NCBI RefSeq assembly: GCF_000800805.1
Contig: NZ_CP010070.1
Span: 310,001-374,000 of the forward strand
DNA: 64,000 nt
Source: Candidatus Methanoplasma termitum
GTDB taxonomy: Archaea > Thermoplasmatota > Thermoplasmata > Methanomassiliicoccales > Methanomethylophilaceae
Direction of reading: 5' to 3'
Part shown: positions 54,096 to 63,135 of the stretch, one piece after another
Numbering within the stretch: position 1 is the first letter of the stretch
Layout of the letters: each line of letters starts with the position of its first letter
Notes under the pieces: model-generated
The model's database searches: none
The model's input: the letters and a program-made list of their open reading frames with translations, nothing else
Told to the model about the DNA's origin: nothing
Translations under genes and position numbers: made by a program

Positions 54096-55360
54096 TCGAA
54101 AGGATCTGCATGGATGGATTCACGGGTGCGCTTCTGGCGGCAGAGAGCTTCATTGACGGGAGGGCGGTCCTGCACGGGCCGGGAGGATGCAGAGGCTATA
54201 ATTTTCTGCTGGCGTCCAACTGTTTCCCGCGGTCTGAACCGGAAGATATGAAGAAATATTCGATACAATATTTCTTCGGGTCGCCGAGGATACCCTGTAC
54301 ATATATCGATGAAGAAAGCTACATAAACGGCTCCGAAAAAAAACTTGAGGAAAGTATCCCGATCATATGCGGTGCGGACGACAGTTTCGATGTTTTCATT
54401 CCGTCCCCGGGTGCGGCGTTGATCGGCGATAACATCACGGATGCGATAGAAAGGGCCGGATATAAAGAAAAGGCGCTGGCGATCGACGAGTCGCTGATAT
54501 CTCAACCTTTCTCAACAAGTTACGATCATATTGTGAAAACGATAATCGAATGGAAAGCACCGAGGAAAAAAGAAAAGATCCCGAGAGCCGTGAACATACT
54601 CGGACTCCCGATATCAAGCAAAGATTGGCAGGATGCTCTCGAGGAATTGAAGTCGATACTGAAGGATATGGAGATAGAGATCATATCCTCGCCCGGAGCG
54701 GGCTGCGGTCTTGACGAACTGGAAAGGTCCACGGCGGCCGAATACAACGTTTGCGTCTGCCCCGAGTATTGTAAAAAGACAGCCGAGTTCTATGAGCGAG
54801 AATACGGTATAAGCACGATATTCTCGGAAGCAGGCGCACCTGTAGGTTTTGATGCAACGGAACATTGGGCAAAGAACATCGGGAAGGTCATGGGGGCGGA
54901 CACTTCAAAGATCGAAGGGCGTATCCGCACGGCAAAGCAGAGAGTATTCAAAAAGATGAACAGTTCGTTCCTATCCAGACGCGTAAAGGGGATGGGGTTC
55001 ACGATCATGGCGGACAGCTCGATAACATATCCGCTCACAAAATGGCTGTATGATTATCTTTGTTTCCTGCCAGTCAGCATTTCGGTGGATCCGGGAGAGG
55101 ACAGCGGCATGGAATCGTCGATTGTCGAGTTCCTTAACGAAAAACGGATCAAAGAGGCATGGAACTCAAACCCCTCGCAGCCGGTGGATCTTCTGTTCAC
55201 GGACGGGCATACGGCTGAGACCCAAACAATGTTGGGAAAGTGCATAAAGGGAGTGGACATATGCGCACCCAGTCTTGCGGGCATGAGTTTCATCCCCAGA
55301 CCGATTTTTGGGATAAGAGGTGCAATATACATTTTGGATGAGATATATGGTAGCATCTGA
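54092..55360 (+). CDS. Nitrogenase component 1-like subunit (NifK/NifE type)
   Basis: A 422-residue partner of the fusion. DGFTGALLAAESFIDG, VLHGPGGCRGYNF (Cys33) and FFGSPRIPCTYIDEESYI are shared with nitrogenase component 1 family proteins. The third cysteine position, SxCxxxxIGD in NifD, reads PSPGAALIGD here, so only two cluster ligands (Cys6 or Cys44 and Cys33) are likely. It overlaps the fusion gene by 4 nt (ATGA). I use ATG 54092, preceded by GGATGGAGAG; ATG 54077 is also possible. Confidence 0.85.
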   Translation: MIERICMDGFTGALLAAESFIDGRAVLHGPGGCRGYNFLLASNCFPRSEPEDMKKYSIQYFFGSPRIPCTYIDEESYINGSEKKLEESIPIICGADDSFDVFIPSPGAALIGDNITDAIERAGYKEKALAIDESLISQPFSTSYDHIVKTIIEWKAPRKKEKIPRAVNILGLPISSKDWQDALEELKSILKDMEIEIISSPGAGCGLDELERSTAAEYNVCVCPEYCKKTAEFYEREYGISTIFSEAGAPVGFDATEHWAKNIGKVMGADTSKIEGRIRTAKQRVFKKMNSSFLSRRVKGMGFTIMADSSITYPLTKWLYDYLCFLPVSISVDPGEDSGMESSIVEFLNEKRIKEAWNSNPSQPVDLLFTDGHTAETQTMLGKCIKGVDICAPSLAGMSFIPRPIFGIRGAIYILDEIYGSI

Positions 55361-55498
55361 TTTTTCAAAAATAAGCACGATTTTATAATCTGTCGTTGCA
55401 AAAGCAATGCAAATTGTCTTTTTCAGACCCCATAATTAATATATCCTTATGGGATACGCAGATTATACCTAGCCAGCAGGTTAGGGAAGGTGAAATTA

Positions 55499-55795
55499 AT
55501 GTCTTCCGATGCAAAAACCATCGAAAACCTGACCGAGTTATATATGAGCCAGTCCCCGGCAGCGTTCACATCGATCGCAATGCATGCAAAGGAGCCAAAC
55601 GACTACTCAAAAAGAGTCGATGGCGCTGAGCACGGAGGCACGCCCGAATGCACATACGGGTGCTGCAATGAAAAGGGATGCTGTGCGTCCGGATGGTGGT
55701 ATGTAGGATGCGTTGTAGGTATCGTATGCTGCTGCATGTGCTGCTGTTACATAACAAACGGATTCTACGGCGCATGGACATACTGGCCCTTCTGA
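55499..55795 (+). CDS. Cysteine-rich peptide, candidate RiPP precursor
   Basis: A 98-residue protein with strong ribosome site GGAAGGTGA. Residues 1-50 are charged and cysteine-free, like a leader peptide (DAKTIENLTELYMSQSP). Residues 51-98 hold 12 cysteines, including CCC-M-CCC at 77-83, with eight tryptophan and tyrosine residues, ending YGAWTYWPF. The radical SAM/SPASM enzyme starts 10 nt downstream. A TATA-like TTAATATATCC and a hairpin near 55394-55422 precede it, so it probably has its own promoter. A hydrophobic stretch GCVVGIV could also mean a small membrane protein. Confidence 0.75.
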   Translation: MSSDAKTIENLTELYMSQSPAAFTSIAMHAKEPNDYSKRVDGAEHGGTPECTYGCCNEKGCCASGWWYVGCVVGIVCCCMCCCYITNGFYGAWTYWPF

Positions 55796-55805
55796 GTTAA
55801 AGACG

Positions 55806-56948
55806 ATGAGGCCGTTCATCAGTATTATAATAAAACCGACACTGGACTGCAACATTTGCTGCAAGCATTGTTATCATACTCTCGAAGAGAGAACATCTGA
55901 AAGAATGAGCATTGAAACTTTGGATAAACTTTTCCGTATGTTATCTGAGGAATATGAGTCCGTGTGGTTCATTTGGCACGGCGGCGAACCATTGCTTATG
56001 CCGTTCGGATTCTACAAGGACGCTGTTGCGCTCCAGGAAAAATATTTCGGGAAGAACTCCCACAGGATCGGCAACACCATACAGACAAATGGTATCGAGT
56101 TAAACAGAAGGTTCATCGATTTCTGCAAAGATAAGATGATAAACATCGGAGTATCCTTCGAAGGGCAGTACAACGATGTTCTCAGGGAAAAGACGGATGT
56201 TGTAAAAGAGAAGATCAAGTACCTCAGCAATAAAGAAAGGGTGTTCTCGGTCAGTTCGACGATCTCGTCGGAAACGGCATCTAAACAGAAAGAGATGTAC
56301 AAAAAGTTCAGGGCCGACAAGACCGCCGTATCTTTTGCGCCAGTGATACCGGCAGGGTGCGCAGCATGCGGAGACACCGTCCCTAATGCAGACGAATACA
56401 TCAGATCGAGCATAGAATGCTTTGACGAATGGTTGTTCGACAAGAACACCGAGATCCCGTTGATCCCCCATTACCTCTACATCCTGAATGCACTCGGGGA
56501 TCCTCAGGAGTCCGACTGCGCTCATAACTCATGTCTGACCAAATGGATGTGCGTTTACCCCAACGGGGATCTTTACCCCTGCGGCAAAGGGTGCCCTCCC
56601 GAATTCAGAATGGGGAACCTGAATTCAATGAGAAAAATATCGGACGCATTCGGCACGGAAGGGTTCGGAAAGATAATATCCGGTACAATCGAAAGAAGGA
56701 ACAGATGTATGGCGGAATGCAGCCTTTACAAATACTGTAACGGAGGCTGCAGCATTGATGCATATTATGAGACCGGACTTGGCAGTAACGGAGGCGATTC
56801 ATGCAGGATATTCAAAGAGGTGTTCGGACATGTTCTTTCATCGGTCGAAGAGATCGTTCAGACCAGGTCCGATCTGTCTCAATACAATAAATTCGTCAGA
56901 GACGCTGTTTTAGGAAAACTCATCAACCCGAAGATAACCGGTCAGTGA
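55806..56948 (+). CDS. Radical SAM/SPASM protein, probable peptide maturase
   Basis: A 380-residue enzyme. The radical SAM cluster motif CNICCKHCYH gives Cys15, Cys19 and Cys22. The GGEPLL motif (residues about 57-62) and a C-terminal SPASM region with CLTKWMCVYPNGDLYPCG, CMAECSLYKYCNGGCS supply ligands for one or two extra clusters, as in anaerobic sulfatase maturases and sactipeptide or thioether-forming enzymes. It lies 10 nt after the cysteine-rich peptide gene, which is the obvious substrate. Its end overlaps the convergent ridA by 7 nt. Confidence 0.88.
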   Translation: MRPFISIIIKPTLDCNICCKHCYHTLEERTSERMSIETLDKLFRMLSEEYESVWFIWHGGEPLLMPFGFYKDAVALQEKYFGKNSHRIGNTIQTNGIELNRRFIDFCKDKMINIGVSFEGQYNDVLREKTDVVKEKIKYLSNKERVFSVSSTISSETASKQKEMYKKFRADKTAVSFAPVIPAGCAACGDTVPNADEYIRSSIECFDEWLFDKNTEIPLIPHYLYILNALGDPQESDCAHNSCLTKWMCVYPNGDLYPCGKGCPPEFRMGNLNSMRKISDAFGTEGFGKIISGTIERRNRCMAECSLYKYCNGGCSIDAYYETGLGSNGGDSCRIFKEVFGHVLSSVEEIVQTRSDLSQYNKFVRDAVLGKLINPKITGQ

Positions 56949-57319
56949 TCCATCTCGCCCACCGCATCGATCATTATCTTCACGTTCTTCGGAAGTGAGA
57001 CCACCCCGACGCATGTTCTCGCGGGATAAGGTTCGCTGAACGTTTTTGCATAGATCGAATTCATCAGAGCGAAATCATTCATGTCGGTCAGATAAATGCT
57101 GACCTTGATGACATGCCCCTTTTTGACCCCCGCGGCAGAAAGGACCGACACAACATTCTGTAAAGTAAGCCTTATCTGATCATCAGTTCCTTCCGGTATC
57201 TTTCCATCCGCTGGGTCAGTGGGGATCAGCCCCGAAACAAATACCAATTTATCGGAAATGACCGCTTGGGAATACGGACCGGCGGGCAAGGGGGCCTTCT
57301 CTGTTCTGACAGGGATCAT
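56942..57319 (-). CDS. ridA: RidA-family enamine/imine deaminase
   Basis: A 125-residue protein with the family signatures [32 protein letters not shown] and PARTCVGV, including the conserved arginine of the latter. RidA clears reactive enamines formed by PLP enzymes. It overlaps metA by 4 nt, so both are in one operon; the pairing fits the PLP-dependent sulfur amino acid route. Confidence 0.92.
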   Translation of the reverse strand: MIPVRTEKAPLPAGPYSQAVISDKLVFVSGLIPTDPADGKIPEGTDDQIRLTLQNVVSVLSAAGVKKGHVIKVSIYLTDMNDFALMNSIYAKTFSEPYPARTCVGVVSLPKNVKIMIDAVGEMDH

Positions 57320-58248
57320 CTGAATTCTTCCTTCCCCACATCGTTGAGATCATAAGGCGTGCGCTGGTATACGTAATAGTTAAGCCAATTCGTGAACAGC
57401 AATGTCGCATGCCCTCTCCACGTAACGACCGGGTCGTTATGGGGATCGTCGTTCCTGAAGTAGTTATACGGAATGTTTGGGTTAATGCCCCTTTTCAGAT
57501 CTCTTTCGTACTCATATGCCAACGTTCCGGCGTCATACTCCGCATGGCCTGTGACGAATATCTGTCCCGCTTTCTCAGACGTTACGATGCACACTCCCGC
57601 AGTTTTAGATTCGGATATTATGTGGAGGCGCGGATGTTTATTTATGTCGTGCGCACGGACCTCTGTGTTCCTTGAATGCGGCATGTAGAAAACATCATCG
57701 AATCCTCTGGTAAGCGGTTCGTCCTTTACGTTCAGCGTGTGGCCGAATATGCCCGACATCTTCTCGTTCAGAGGATATTTCGGGATGTTGTAATGATAGT
57801 ACAGGCCGGCCTGAGCTCCCCAGCAGATGTGCATGGTGGATGTCACATTTGTTACGGTCCACTCCATGATCTCGCAAAGCTCATCCCAATAGTCCACTTC
57901 TTCGTAAGAGATGTTCTCTACGGGAGCCCCCGTTATTATCGCACCGTCGAATTTTAGGTCCTTTATCTCGTCGAACGTGTAGTAGAACTTATCCAGATAT
58001 TCCTGTGAAGTGTTCTTCGATTCGTGCGTGGCCATCTGTAAAAATGATATATCGATCTGCAAAGGGTTGTTACCGAGGAGCCTGAGGACCTGTATCTCCG
58101 TCTCTATCTTCGTAGGCATGAGATTGAGGATCAATACCTTCATAGGACGTATGTCCTGGCTGGTCGCACGTCCCTCTCTCATTACGAAAATGTTCTCTGA
58201 TTCGAGGGCTGCTCCAGCGGGAAGGTCATCGGGTATATTTATCGGCAT
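57316..58248 (-). CDS. metA: Homoserine O-acyltransferase (MetA family), probably acetyl-specific
   Basis: A 310-residue member of the MetA family. The catalytic Cys142 lies in ICWGAQAG and the catalytic His in VTGHAEYD. Residue 111 is Glu (GAPVENIS), which in this family is associated with acetyl-CoA; succinyl-specific enzymes have Gly. The product would be O-acetylhomoserine, the substrate of MetY at 30116. The enzyme is cytosolic. It overlaps ridA by 4 nt. Confidence 0.93.
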   Translation of the reverse strand: MPINIPDDLPAGAALESENIFVMREGRATSQDIRPMKVLILNLMPTKIETEIQVLRLLGNNPLQIDISFLQMATHESKNTSQEYLDKFYYTFDEIKDLKFDGAIITGAPVENISYEEVDYWDELCEIMEWTVTNVTSTMHICWGAQAGLYYHYNIPKYPLNEKMSGIFGHTLNVKDEPLTRGFDDVFYMPHSRNTEVRAHDINKHPRLHIISESKTAGVCIVTSEKAGQIFVTGHAEYDAGTLAYEYERDLKRGINPNIPYNYFRNDDPHNDPVVTWRGHATLLFTNWLNYYVYQRTPYDLNDVGKEEFR

Positions 58249-58341
58249 TTAGGGGTACTTCCTTGTCAGTATCAAGATGGATGCAATCGTTAGCTTATTT
58301 ATCTTTCTTTTCTCTTATGGACTTCACCAGCAAGACGCAGC

Positions 58342-58887
58342 TTAGTATTCTATGCCCTTTCTTGCAGAGACGCCCTTATCGAAGGGGTGTTTGATCAGAC
58401 CCATCTCGGTCACAAGATCCGCATATTCTATTATCTTCTTGGGTGCGCCTCTGCCGCTCAATACGATCTCGACGTTCTTCGGCCTTCCTTTCAGCACGCC
58501 AATGACCTCTTCTGGATCCAGAAGTTTCCAGTCCATTGTGTTGTTTATTTCATCCAGTATCACCAGATCGTACTTTCCGGAATAGATCTCTTCCTTTGCC
58601 CTCTGAAGGGTCTCCTTTGCTATCCTGATATCAATATCCCTCGGCACCTTTGAGACCATGTGGTCAAGACCGAGCGGGAGTATTGTAAAATTCGGTATTC
58701 TCTCTGCGGCAAGATGTTCGCCGTAGTTCTCTGACGGTTTCAGGAACTGGATCATCAGGACCTCAAGCCCTCTGCCGGATGCCCTGAACGCAAGACCCAA
58801 ACATGCGGTGGTCTTTCCCTTTCCCGGCCCTGTGTATACATGGACCAGACCTAACTCTTTTTTGATCTCCGGAGATACTTTGCTCAT
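58342..58887 (-). CDS. cobO: Cob(I)alamin adenosyltransferase
   Basis: A 181-residue P-loop protein (TGPGKGKTT, residues 19-27) with ILDEINNTMDW and VLSGRGAPKKIIEYADLVTEM, the CobO/CobA family marks. It adenosylates corrinoids, which this type of methanogen uses in methyltransferases. The ATG at 58887 matches the family N-terminus; longer readings are spurious. It is divergent from the MFS gene with 88 nt between. Confidence 0.93.
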   Translation of the reverse strand: MSKVSPEIKKELGLVHVYTGPGKGKTTACLGLAFRASGRGLEVLMIQFLKPSENYGEHLAAERIPNFTILPLGLDHMVSKVPRDIDIRIAKETLQRAKEEIYSGKYDLVILDEINNTMDWKLLDPEEVIGVLKGRPKNVEIVLSGRGAPKKIIEYADLVTEMGLIKHPFDKGVSARKGIEY

Positions 58888-58975
58888 TGTTACCGCTGAT
58901 CGGATTGCTGTGATAGGATTAAAAGTATATTCTCCACTATATGAAAAGTGTAAGATTATTAATAAACAAAAAATA

Positions 58976-60427
58976 ATGCTGGGTGTAATGGCTCCCTCTG
59001 CAAAATTTATTACGCCTGAGATGAGAACTCTTCTCATTGCGTGTTGCGCAGGGGTCTTCATTATGCCGTTGATGAGCACGATGATGAATCTGGCGCTTGT
59101 CGACATGGGCAGGTTCTTCGATGTCGGCGCCGAAAGTCTGGCCTTGGTCAATACGATCTTCTTGTTAGGGTCTGTTGTATCCATGGTCCCTCTGGCAAAA
59201 ATATCCGACATAGTAGGAAGGAAGAAGATATTCATTATCGGCCTCATTATCACCACGATCTGTTCGATAATCGCAGGATTGAGCGCATACGCCGGTAATT
59301 TCACAATATTGCTGGCAATGAGATTCGGCATGGGCGCCGGGTCTGCGGCCGTTTCCCTTACGAGCGTTGCAATGCTGACCGAAGTGTTCCCATTCGAGAG
59401 AAGGGGTTGGGCGATAGGGATACAGACCGCTTTCATATATTTCGGCAGTGCGGTGGGGCCGGCCTTTGGGGGAGTGATCTGTCAGTTCCTCGGATGGAAT
59501 ACGATATTTTTCTTCATTCTGCCGTTTGCGCTTCTCGCACTTTTCTTCATATCGAAGTTCAATATGAACTTCAAGTTGCACGAAGGGAAGAAACTGGATC
59601 AGAAAGGGTCGGTTTTATTCAGCGCCACGGTCATGATCACGATGTTCGGTGCGATATTCCTCCCTGATCCAAAGGGATTCATACTGATCGCAGTAGGTAT
59701 GGTAATGCTGTATTTCTTCTTCAGACACATAAAAGGAGCGGAATTCCCCGTCCTGAATTTTGGGATATTCAAGTACAAGGTCTTCTCGCGTTCGGTCATC
59801 GCGACATTCATGAATTATGCATCATCATATTCTGTATCTTTTTTTCTGGCCATTTATCTTCAGAGCATAGGTATGCTCAATCCTATGAATGCGGGGATGA
59901 TAATCGTGATACAGCCCGCGATCCAGGTCGTTCTGACAATAAAGTTCGGAAGCCAGTCTGACAGGATCAAAGATAAACGCATACTGCCTACATTGGGCAT
60001 GGCGATAACAGCTGCGGGGGTCCTGATGATAATGTTCCTCGGAGAACCGAACATCAATCTCCCATTCATCTGCGTCATATTGGCGGTCCTCGGGGTTGGT
60101 TACGGGGTGTTCTCTGCGCCTAATACGAGCGCGGTCATGTCATCAGTTCCGCCAAAGCTGCGCGGCGAGGCATCAGGTATGGTGGCGCTGCTCAGACAGC
60201 TGGGGATGATGGTCAGCATGACCATAGCGATGTGTACAATAAGCATCATAATGGGCTCTAGCAGTTCAAATGCATTCATTTACGGTCTGACATCCGCTGA
60301 GCAATTCTCCGCATTCATTGCCGTGATACAGGTCGCTTTCGGCATATGCTTTGTAATGTGTGTGATCGGTACCTTGGCCTCATGGTTCAGGGGAAAGAAT
60401 CCGGAAGGGATCTCCGAATTCGAATAA
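58976..60427 (+). CDS. MFS exporter, EmrB/QacA-like (paralog 1)
   Basis: A 483-residue, probably 14-TM drug:H+ antiporter-like protein. VFIMPLMSTMMNLALVDMG holds the first helix, and KISDIVGRKKIFIIG the loop 2-3 motif (G-x-x-x-D-R/K type). GWAIGIQTAF and GEASGMVALLRQLGMM match the family. I use ATG 58976 because its first residues MLG are shared with the paralog at 60534. A TATA-like TATATGA lies about 30 nt upstream. Substrate unknown. Confidence 0.88.
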   Translation: MLGVMAPSAKFITPEMRTLLIACCAGVFIMPLMSTMMNLALVDMGRFFDVGAESLALVNTIFLLGSVVSMVPLAKISDIVGRKKIFIIGLIITTICSIIAGLSAYAGNFTILLAMRFGMGAGSAAVSLTSVAMLTEVFPFERRGWAIGIQTAFIYFGSAVGPAFGGVICQFLGWNTIFFFILPFALLALFFISKFNMNFKLHEGKKLDQKGSVLFSATVMITMFGAIFLPDPKGFILIAVGMVMLYFFFRHIKGAEFPVLNFGIFKYKVFSRSVIATFMNYASSYSVSFFLAIYLQSIGMLNPMNAGMIIVIQPAIQVVLTIKFGSQSDRIKDKRILPTLGMAITAAGVLMIMFLGEPNINLPFICVILAVLGVGYGVFSAPNTSAVMSSVPPKLRGEASGMVALLRQLGMMVSMTIAMCTISIIMGSSSSNAFIYGLTSAEQFSAFIAVIQVAFGICFVMCVIGTLASWFRGKNPEGISEFE

Positions 60428-60533
60428 TCAGACAACATTGTTATTTTTTATGCCGGCAAGTTTGGCGGACACGGACACCGATAGGTCTGAAAAGAGACGG
60501 TCCGAATCGCTAAAATAATAACAGCGAAAAATT

Positions 60534-61994
60534 ATGTTGGGGACGATGACATCCTACGCAAGGTCGATCTCCATCGAAATGAAGACCATCCTCGTAGCAT
60601 GTTGTGTAGGGGTTTTCATCATGCCTCTCATGAGTACCATGATGAATCTGGCACTTGAGGGGATCGGCCACAGTTTCGGTGTGGGCCCGGCAGATCTGGC
60701 ACTGGTCAACACTACTTTTATCATCGGATCGGTCGTGGCGATGGTCCCGCTTGCGAGGGCATCAGACATCATCGGCAGGAAAAAGGTATTCATCATCGGC
60801 ATCATCGTCACTGCGATATGCTCTGTGATCGCTGCTTTCAGTCCGACATTCTTCACATTGCTTGCGATGAGGTTCGGTATGGGGGTCGGGTCAGCTACCA
60901 TTGAGCTTGCAAGCATAGCGATGCTTACCGAGGTGTTCCCATTAGAGAGAAGGGGATGGGCAATCGGAATGCAGGTGACATGCGTATATGCCGGGATAGC
61001 TCTCGGCCCGGTATTCGGCGGAACCATCACCGAGTTCATCGGGTGGAGGGCTATATTCTTCTTCGTGCTGCCTCTGGCACTTATTTCTCTTACCTTTATA
61101 TCAAAGTTCAAGCGGGATCTTATTTCGCATAAGGGGGCAAGCATGGACTATCGCGGTGCGCTGTTGTTCAGCGCAGCCATTATGATCACAATGATGGGTG
61201 TGATAAACCTTCCGCCTTTGTTGTCCGGTGAAACGGGGCCGTCAAGCCTCCTGGCACCGGTATTGGTTATAATCGGAGCCATAATGGCGGTCTATTTCGT
61301 AAGGTCGACAAAGAGGTCGGAATCACCGGTCCTCGACTTTAATTTATTCAAATACAAGGTGTTCTTAAGATCGTGCATCGCAGCCTTCATGAATTATGCA
61401 TCGTCATTTTCGGTATCCTTTTTCTTGGCATTATATCTTCAGAGCATCGGTGCGCTGACACCTATGCAGGCCGGACTCGTGATCTCTATACAGCCCGCGA
61501 TACAGGTCCTGCTTACTTTAAGATCGGGAAGTAAGTCAGATAATATCAAAGACAAACGTATACTTCCTACAGCGGGCATGATATTGACGTCGTTGGGAGT
61601 GCTGATGATAATGTTCTTCGGCATAACGATCAATCTATGGCTTGTCTGCGGAGCATTAGTGGTTCTCGGAATAGGATATGGCATATTCTCTGCACCGAAT
61701 ACGAATACGATCATGTCTTCGGTCCCTCCGAAGAACCGCGGAGCGGCTTCCGGCATGGTAGCTCTGGTCAGGCAGTTGGGAATGATCACAAGCATGACGG
61801 TCGCAATGTGTGCCATCAGCTTGTTGATCGGCTCGGTTAACACACCAATTACTCCCGAAACACCTGAGCTGTTCGGCTCGTTCATATCGGTATTGCAGCT
61901 TGCATTCGGAATATGTTTTGCTATGTGCATTGTGGGAACGATTGCCTCATGGTTCAGAGGAAAGAACCCGGAGGGCATATCGGAATTTCAATGA
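60534..61994 (+). CDS. MFS exporter, EmrB/QacA-like (paralog 2)
   Basis: A 486-residue paralog of the preceding transporter, colinear along its length (about 60 percent identical by eye), with the same loop motif RASDIIGRKKVFIIG and the same ending FRGKNPEGISEF. A tandem duplication is evident. Divergence in the pore-facing helices suggests a different substrate. It is 107 nt downstream, with its own TATA-like stretch, so transcription may be separate. Confidence 0.88.
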   Translation: MLGTMTSYARSISIEMKTILVACCVGVFIMPLMSTMMNLALEGIGHSFGVGPADLALVNTTFIIGSVVAMVPLARASDIIGRKKVFIIGIIVTAICSVIAAFSPTFFTLLAMRFGMGVGSATIELASIAMLTEVFPLERRGWAIGMQVTCVYAGIALGPVFGGTITEFIGWRAIFFFVLPLALISLTFISKFKRDLISHKGASMDYRGALLFSAAIMITMMGVINLPPLLSGETGPSSLLAPVLVIIGAIMAVYFVRSTKRSESPVLDFNLFKYKVFLRSCIAAFMNYASSFSVSFFLALYLQSIGALTPMQAGLVISIQPAIQVLLTLRSGSKSDNIKDKRILPTAGMILTSLGVLMIMFFGITINLWLVCGALVVLGIGYGIFSAPNTNTIMSSVPPKNRGAASGMVALVRQLGMITSMTVAMCAISLLIGSVNTPITPETPELFGSFISVLQLAFGICFAMCIVGTIASWFRGKNPEGISEFQ

Positions 61995-62068
61995 CCCAGC
62001 AATTTAGTTATTCCTAATTTTTATTTTTCCAGAAAAATGTAAATACATAAGTTATTATCGAGAAAATA

Positions 62069-63103
62069 ATGTCGGACGCTTCGATAGAGAACTATAATTT
62101 CCAAAAGATCGTCGTCGTTGTAAGTGCGGCATTACTAATAATAAAATTCGCAGCCTATTTCATTACCAATTCGGTCGCGATCTTCACAGACGCCGCCGAA
62201 AGCATTGTGAATGTTCTTGCCGGACTGATGGGGCTTTATGCTCTGTATCTGTCTGCCAAACCCGCGGACAAAACACATCCTTTCGGCCACGGGAGAGTCG
62301 AACTGATCTCAGCGACCGTCGAGGGCTCGATGATCGTCATTGCGGGGGCAATGATCATTTTCGAGGCGATAAAAGATCTGATGAACCCGACGGGAATATC
62401 ATCTTTGGATGTCGGCCTTCTTCTGATAATCTTCGCCGCCGCGGTGAACTACATCGTGGGTACGTTAGCTGTCAGAAAAGGCAGAAAGAACCGCTCTATC
62501 GCATTGGAATCCAGCGGAAAGCATCTGAGAACAGACACACTTTCATCTGTGGGGATAATAATCGGGCTGTCAATAGTATATGTCGGCGGACTGCTCAACT
62601 ATAATTGGGACATCCTGGATCCGATAATCGCTTTGTTGTTCGGTGCATTCATAATAATAACCGGCTCAGGCGTGATAAAAAAGGCCATGGACGGTATCAT
62701 GGACAAAGCGGACGCCGAGATCCTTGAAGAGATAACGTCATGCCTCAACGAGCACAGGTCAAATGATTGGATCGACATTCATAATCTCAGAGTGATAAAA
62801 TACGGAAGCAAACTGCATGTCGAAATGCATGTGACATTGCCGTTCGACATGACCATCCAGGAGATGGAAAAAGAGAACAGCTCCCTGCACGAATCCGTCA
62901 GAACCAAATTCGGGGATTCGGTCGATCTAATGATGATGCCAGAACCCTGTAAGGAGTTCTCCTGCAAGCACTGCAAGAGAGGCTGCGCCGTAAGACGCGC
63001 AGCGTTCATCGGAGATATAGTGTGGAACATGAATCTTCTCGCGCAGGAACATCAGCACGCATACGGTAACCGCGTGGTAATTTCCAATCTTAAGGAAAGG
63101 TGA
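62069..63103 (+). CDS. Cation diffusion facilitator metal transporter
   Basis: A 344-residue CDF protein with six TM helices and a C-terminal ferredoxin-like domain. HPFGHGRVELIS (TM3) and the HxxxD site in KHLRTDTLSS (TM5) are present. In TM2 the first Asp of the usual DxxxD is Ala (VAIFTDAAES), so the metal site may be reduced. The tail EFSCKHCKRGCAV carries three cysteines, an extra site for a soft metal. It likely exports zinc or iron. Confidence 0.9.
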   Translation: MSDASIENYNFQKIVVVVSAALLIIKFAAYFITNSVAIFTDAAESIVNVLAGLMGLYALYLSAKPADKTHPFGHGRVELISATVEGSMIVIAGAMIIFEAIKDLMNPTGISSLDVGLLLIIFAAAVNYIVGTLAVRKGRKNRSIALESSGKHLRTDTLSSVGIIIGLSIVYVGGLLNYNWDILDPIIALLFGAFIIITGSGVIKKAMDGIMDKADAEILEEITSCLNEHRSNDWIDIHNLRVIKYGSKLHVEMHVTLPFDMTIQEMEKENSSLHESVRTKFGDSVDLMMMPEPCKEFSCKHCKRGCAVRRAAFIGDIVWNMNLLAQEHQHAYGNRVVISNLKER

Positions 63104-63135
63104 ATTTTAACTATTATTGAGGATATACGCAAATT

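Noticed and set aside
51915-55360. Annotation as CfbC/CfbD for coenzyme F430
   Set aside because: CfbC and CfbD are separate proteins and CfbD acts as a homodimer; here a fusion plus a distinct partner is seen. A role in F430 cannot be fully excluded.
58249-58341. Possible SAM or cobalamin riboswitch near metA or cobO
   Set aside because: No conserved core elements were seen; such riboswitches are not expected in this lineage.
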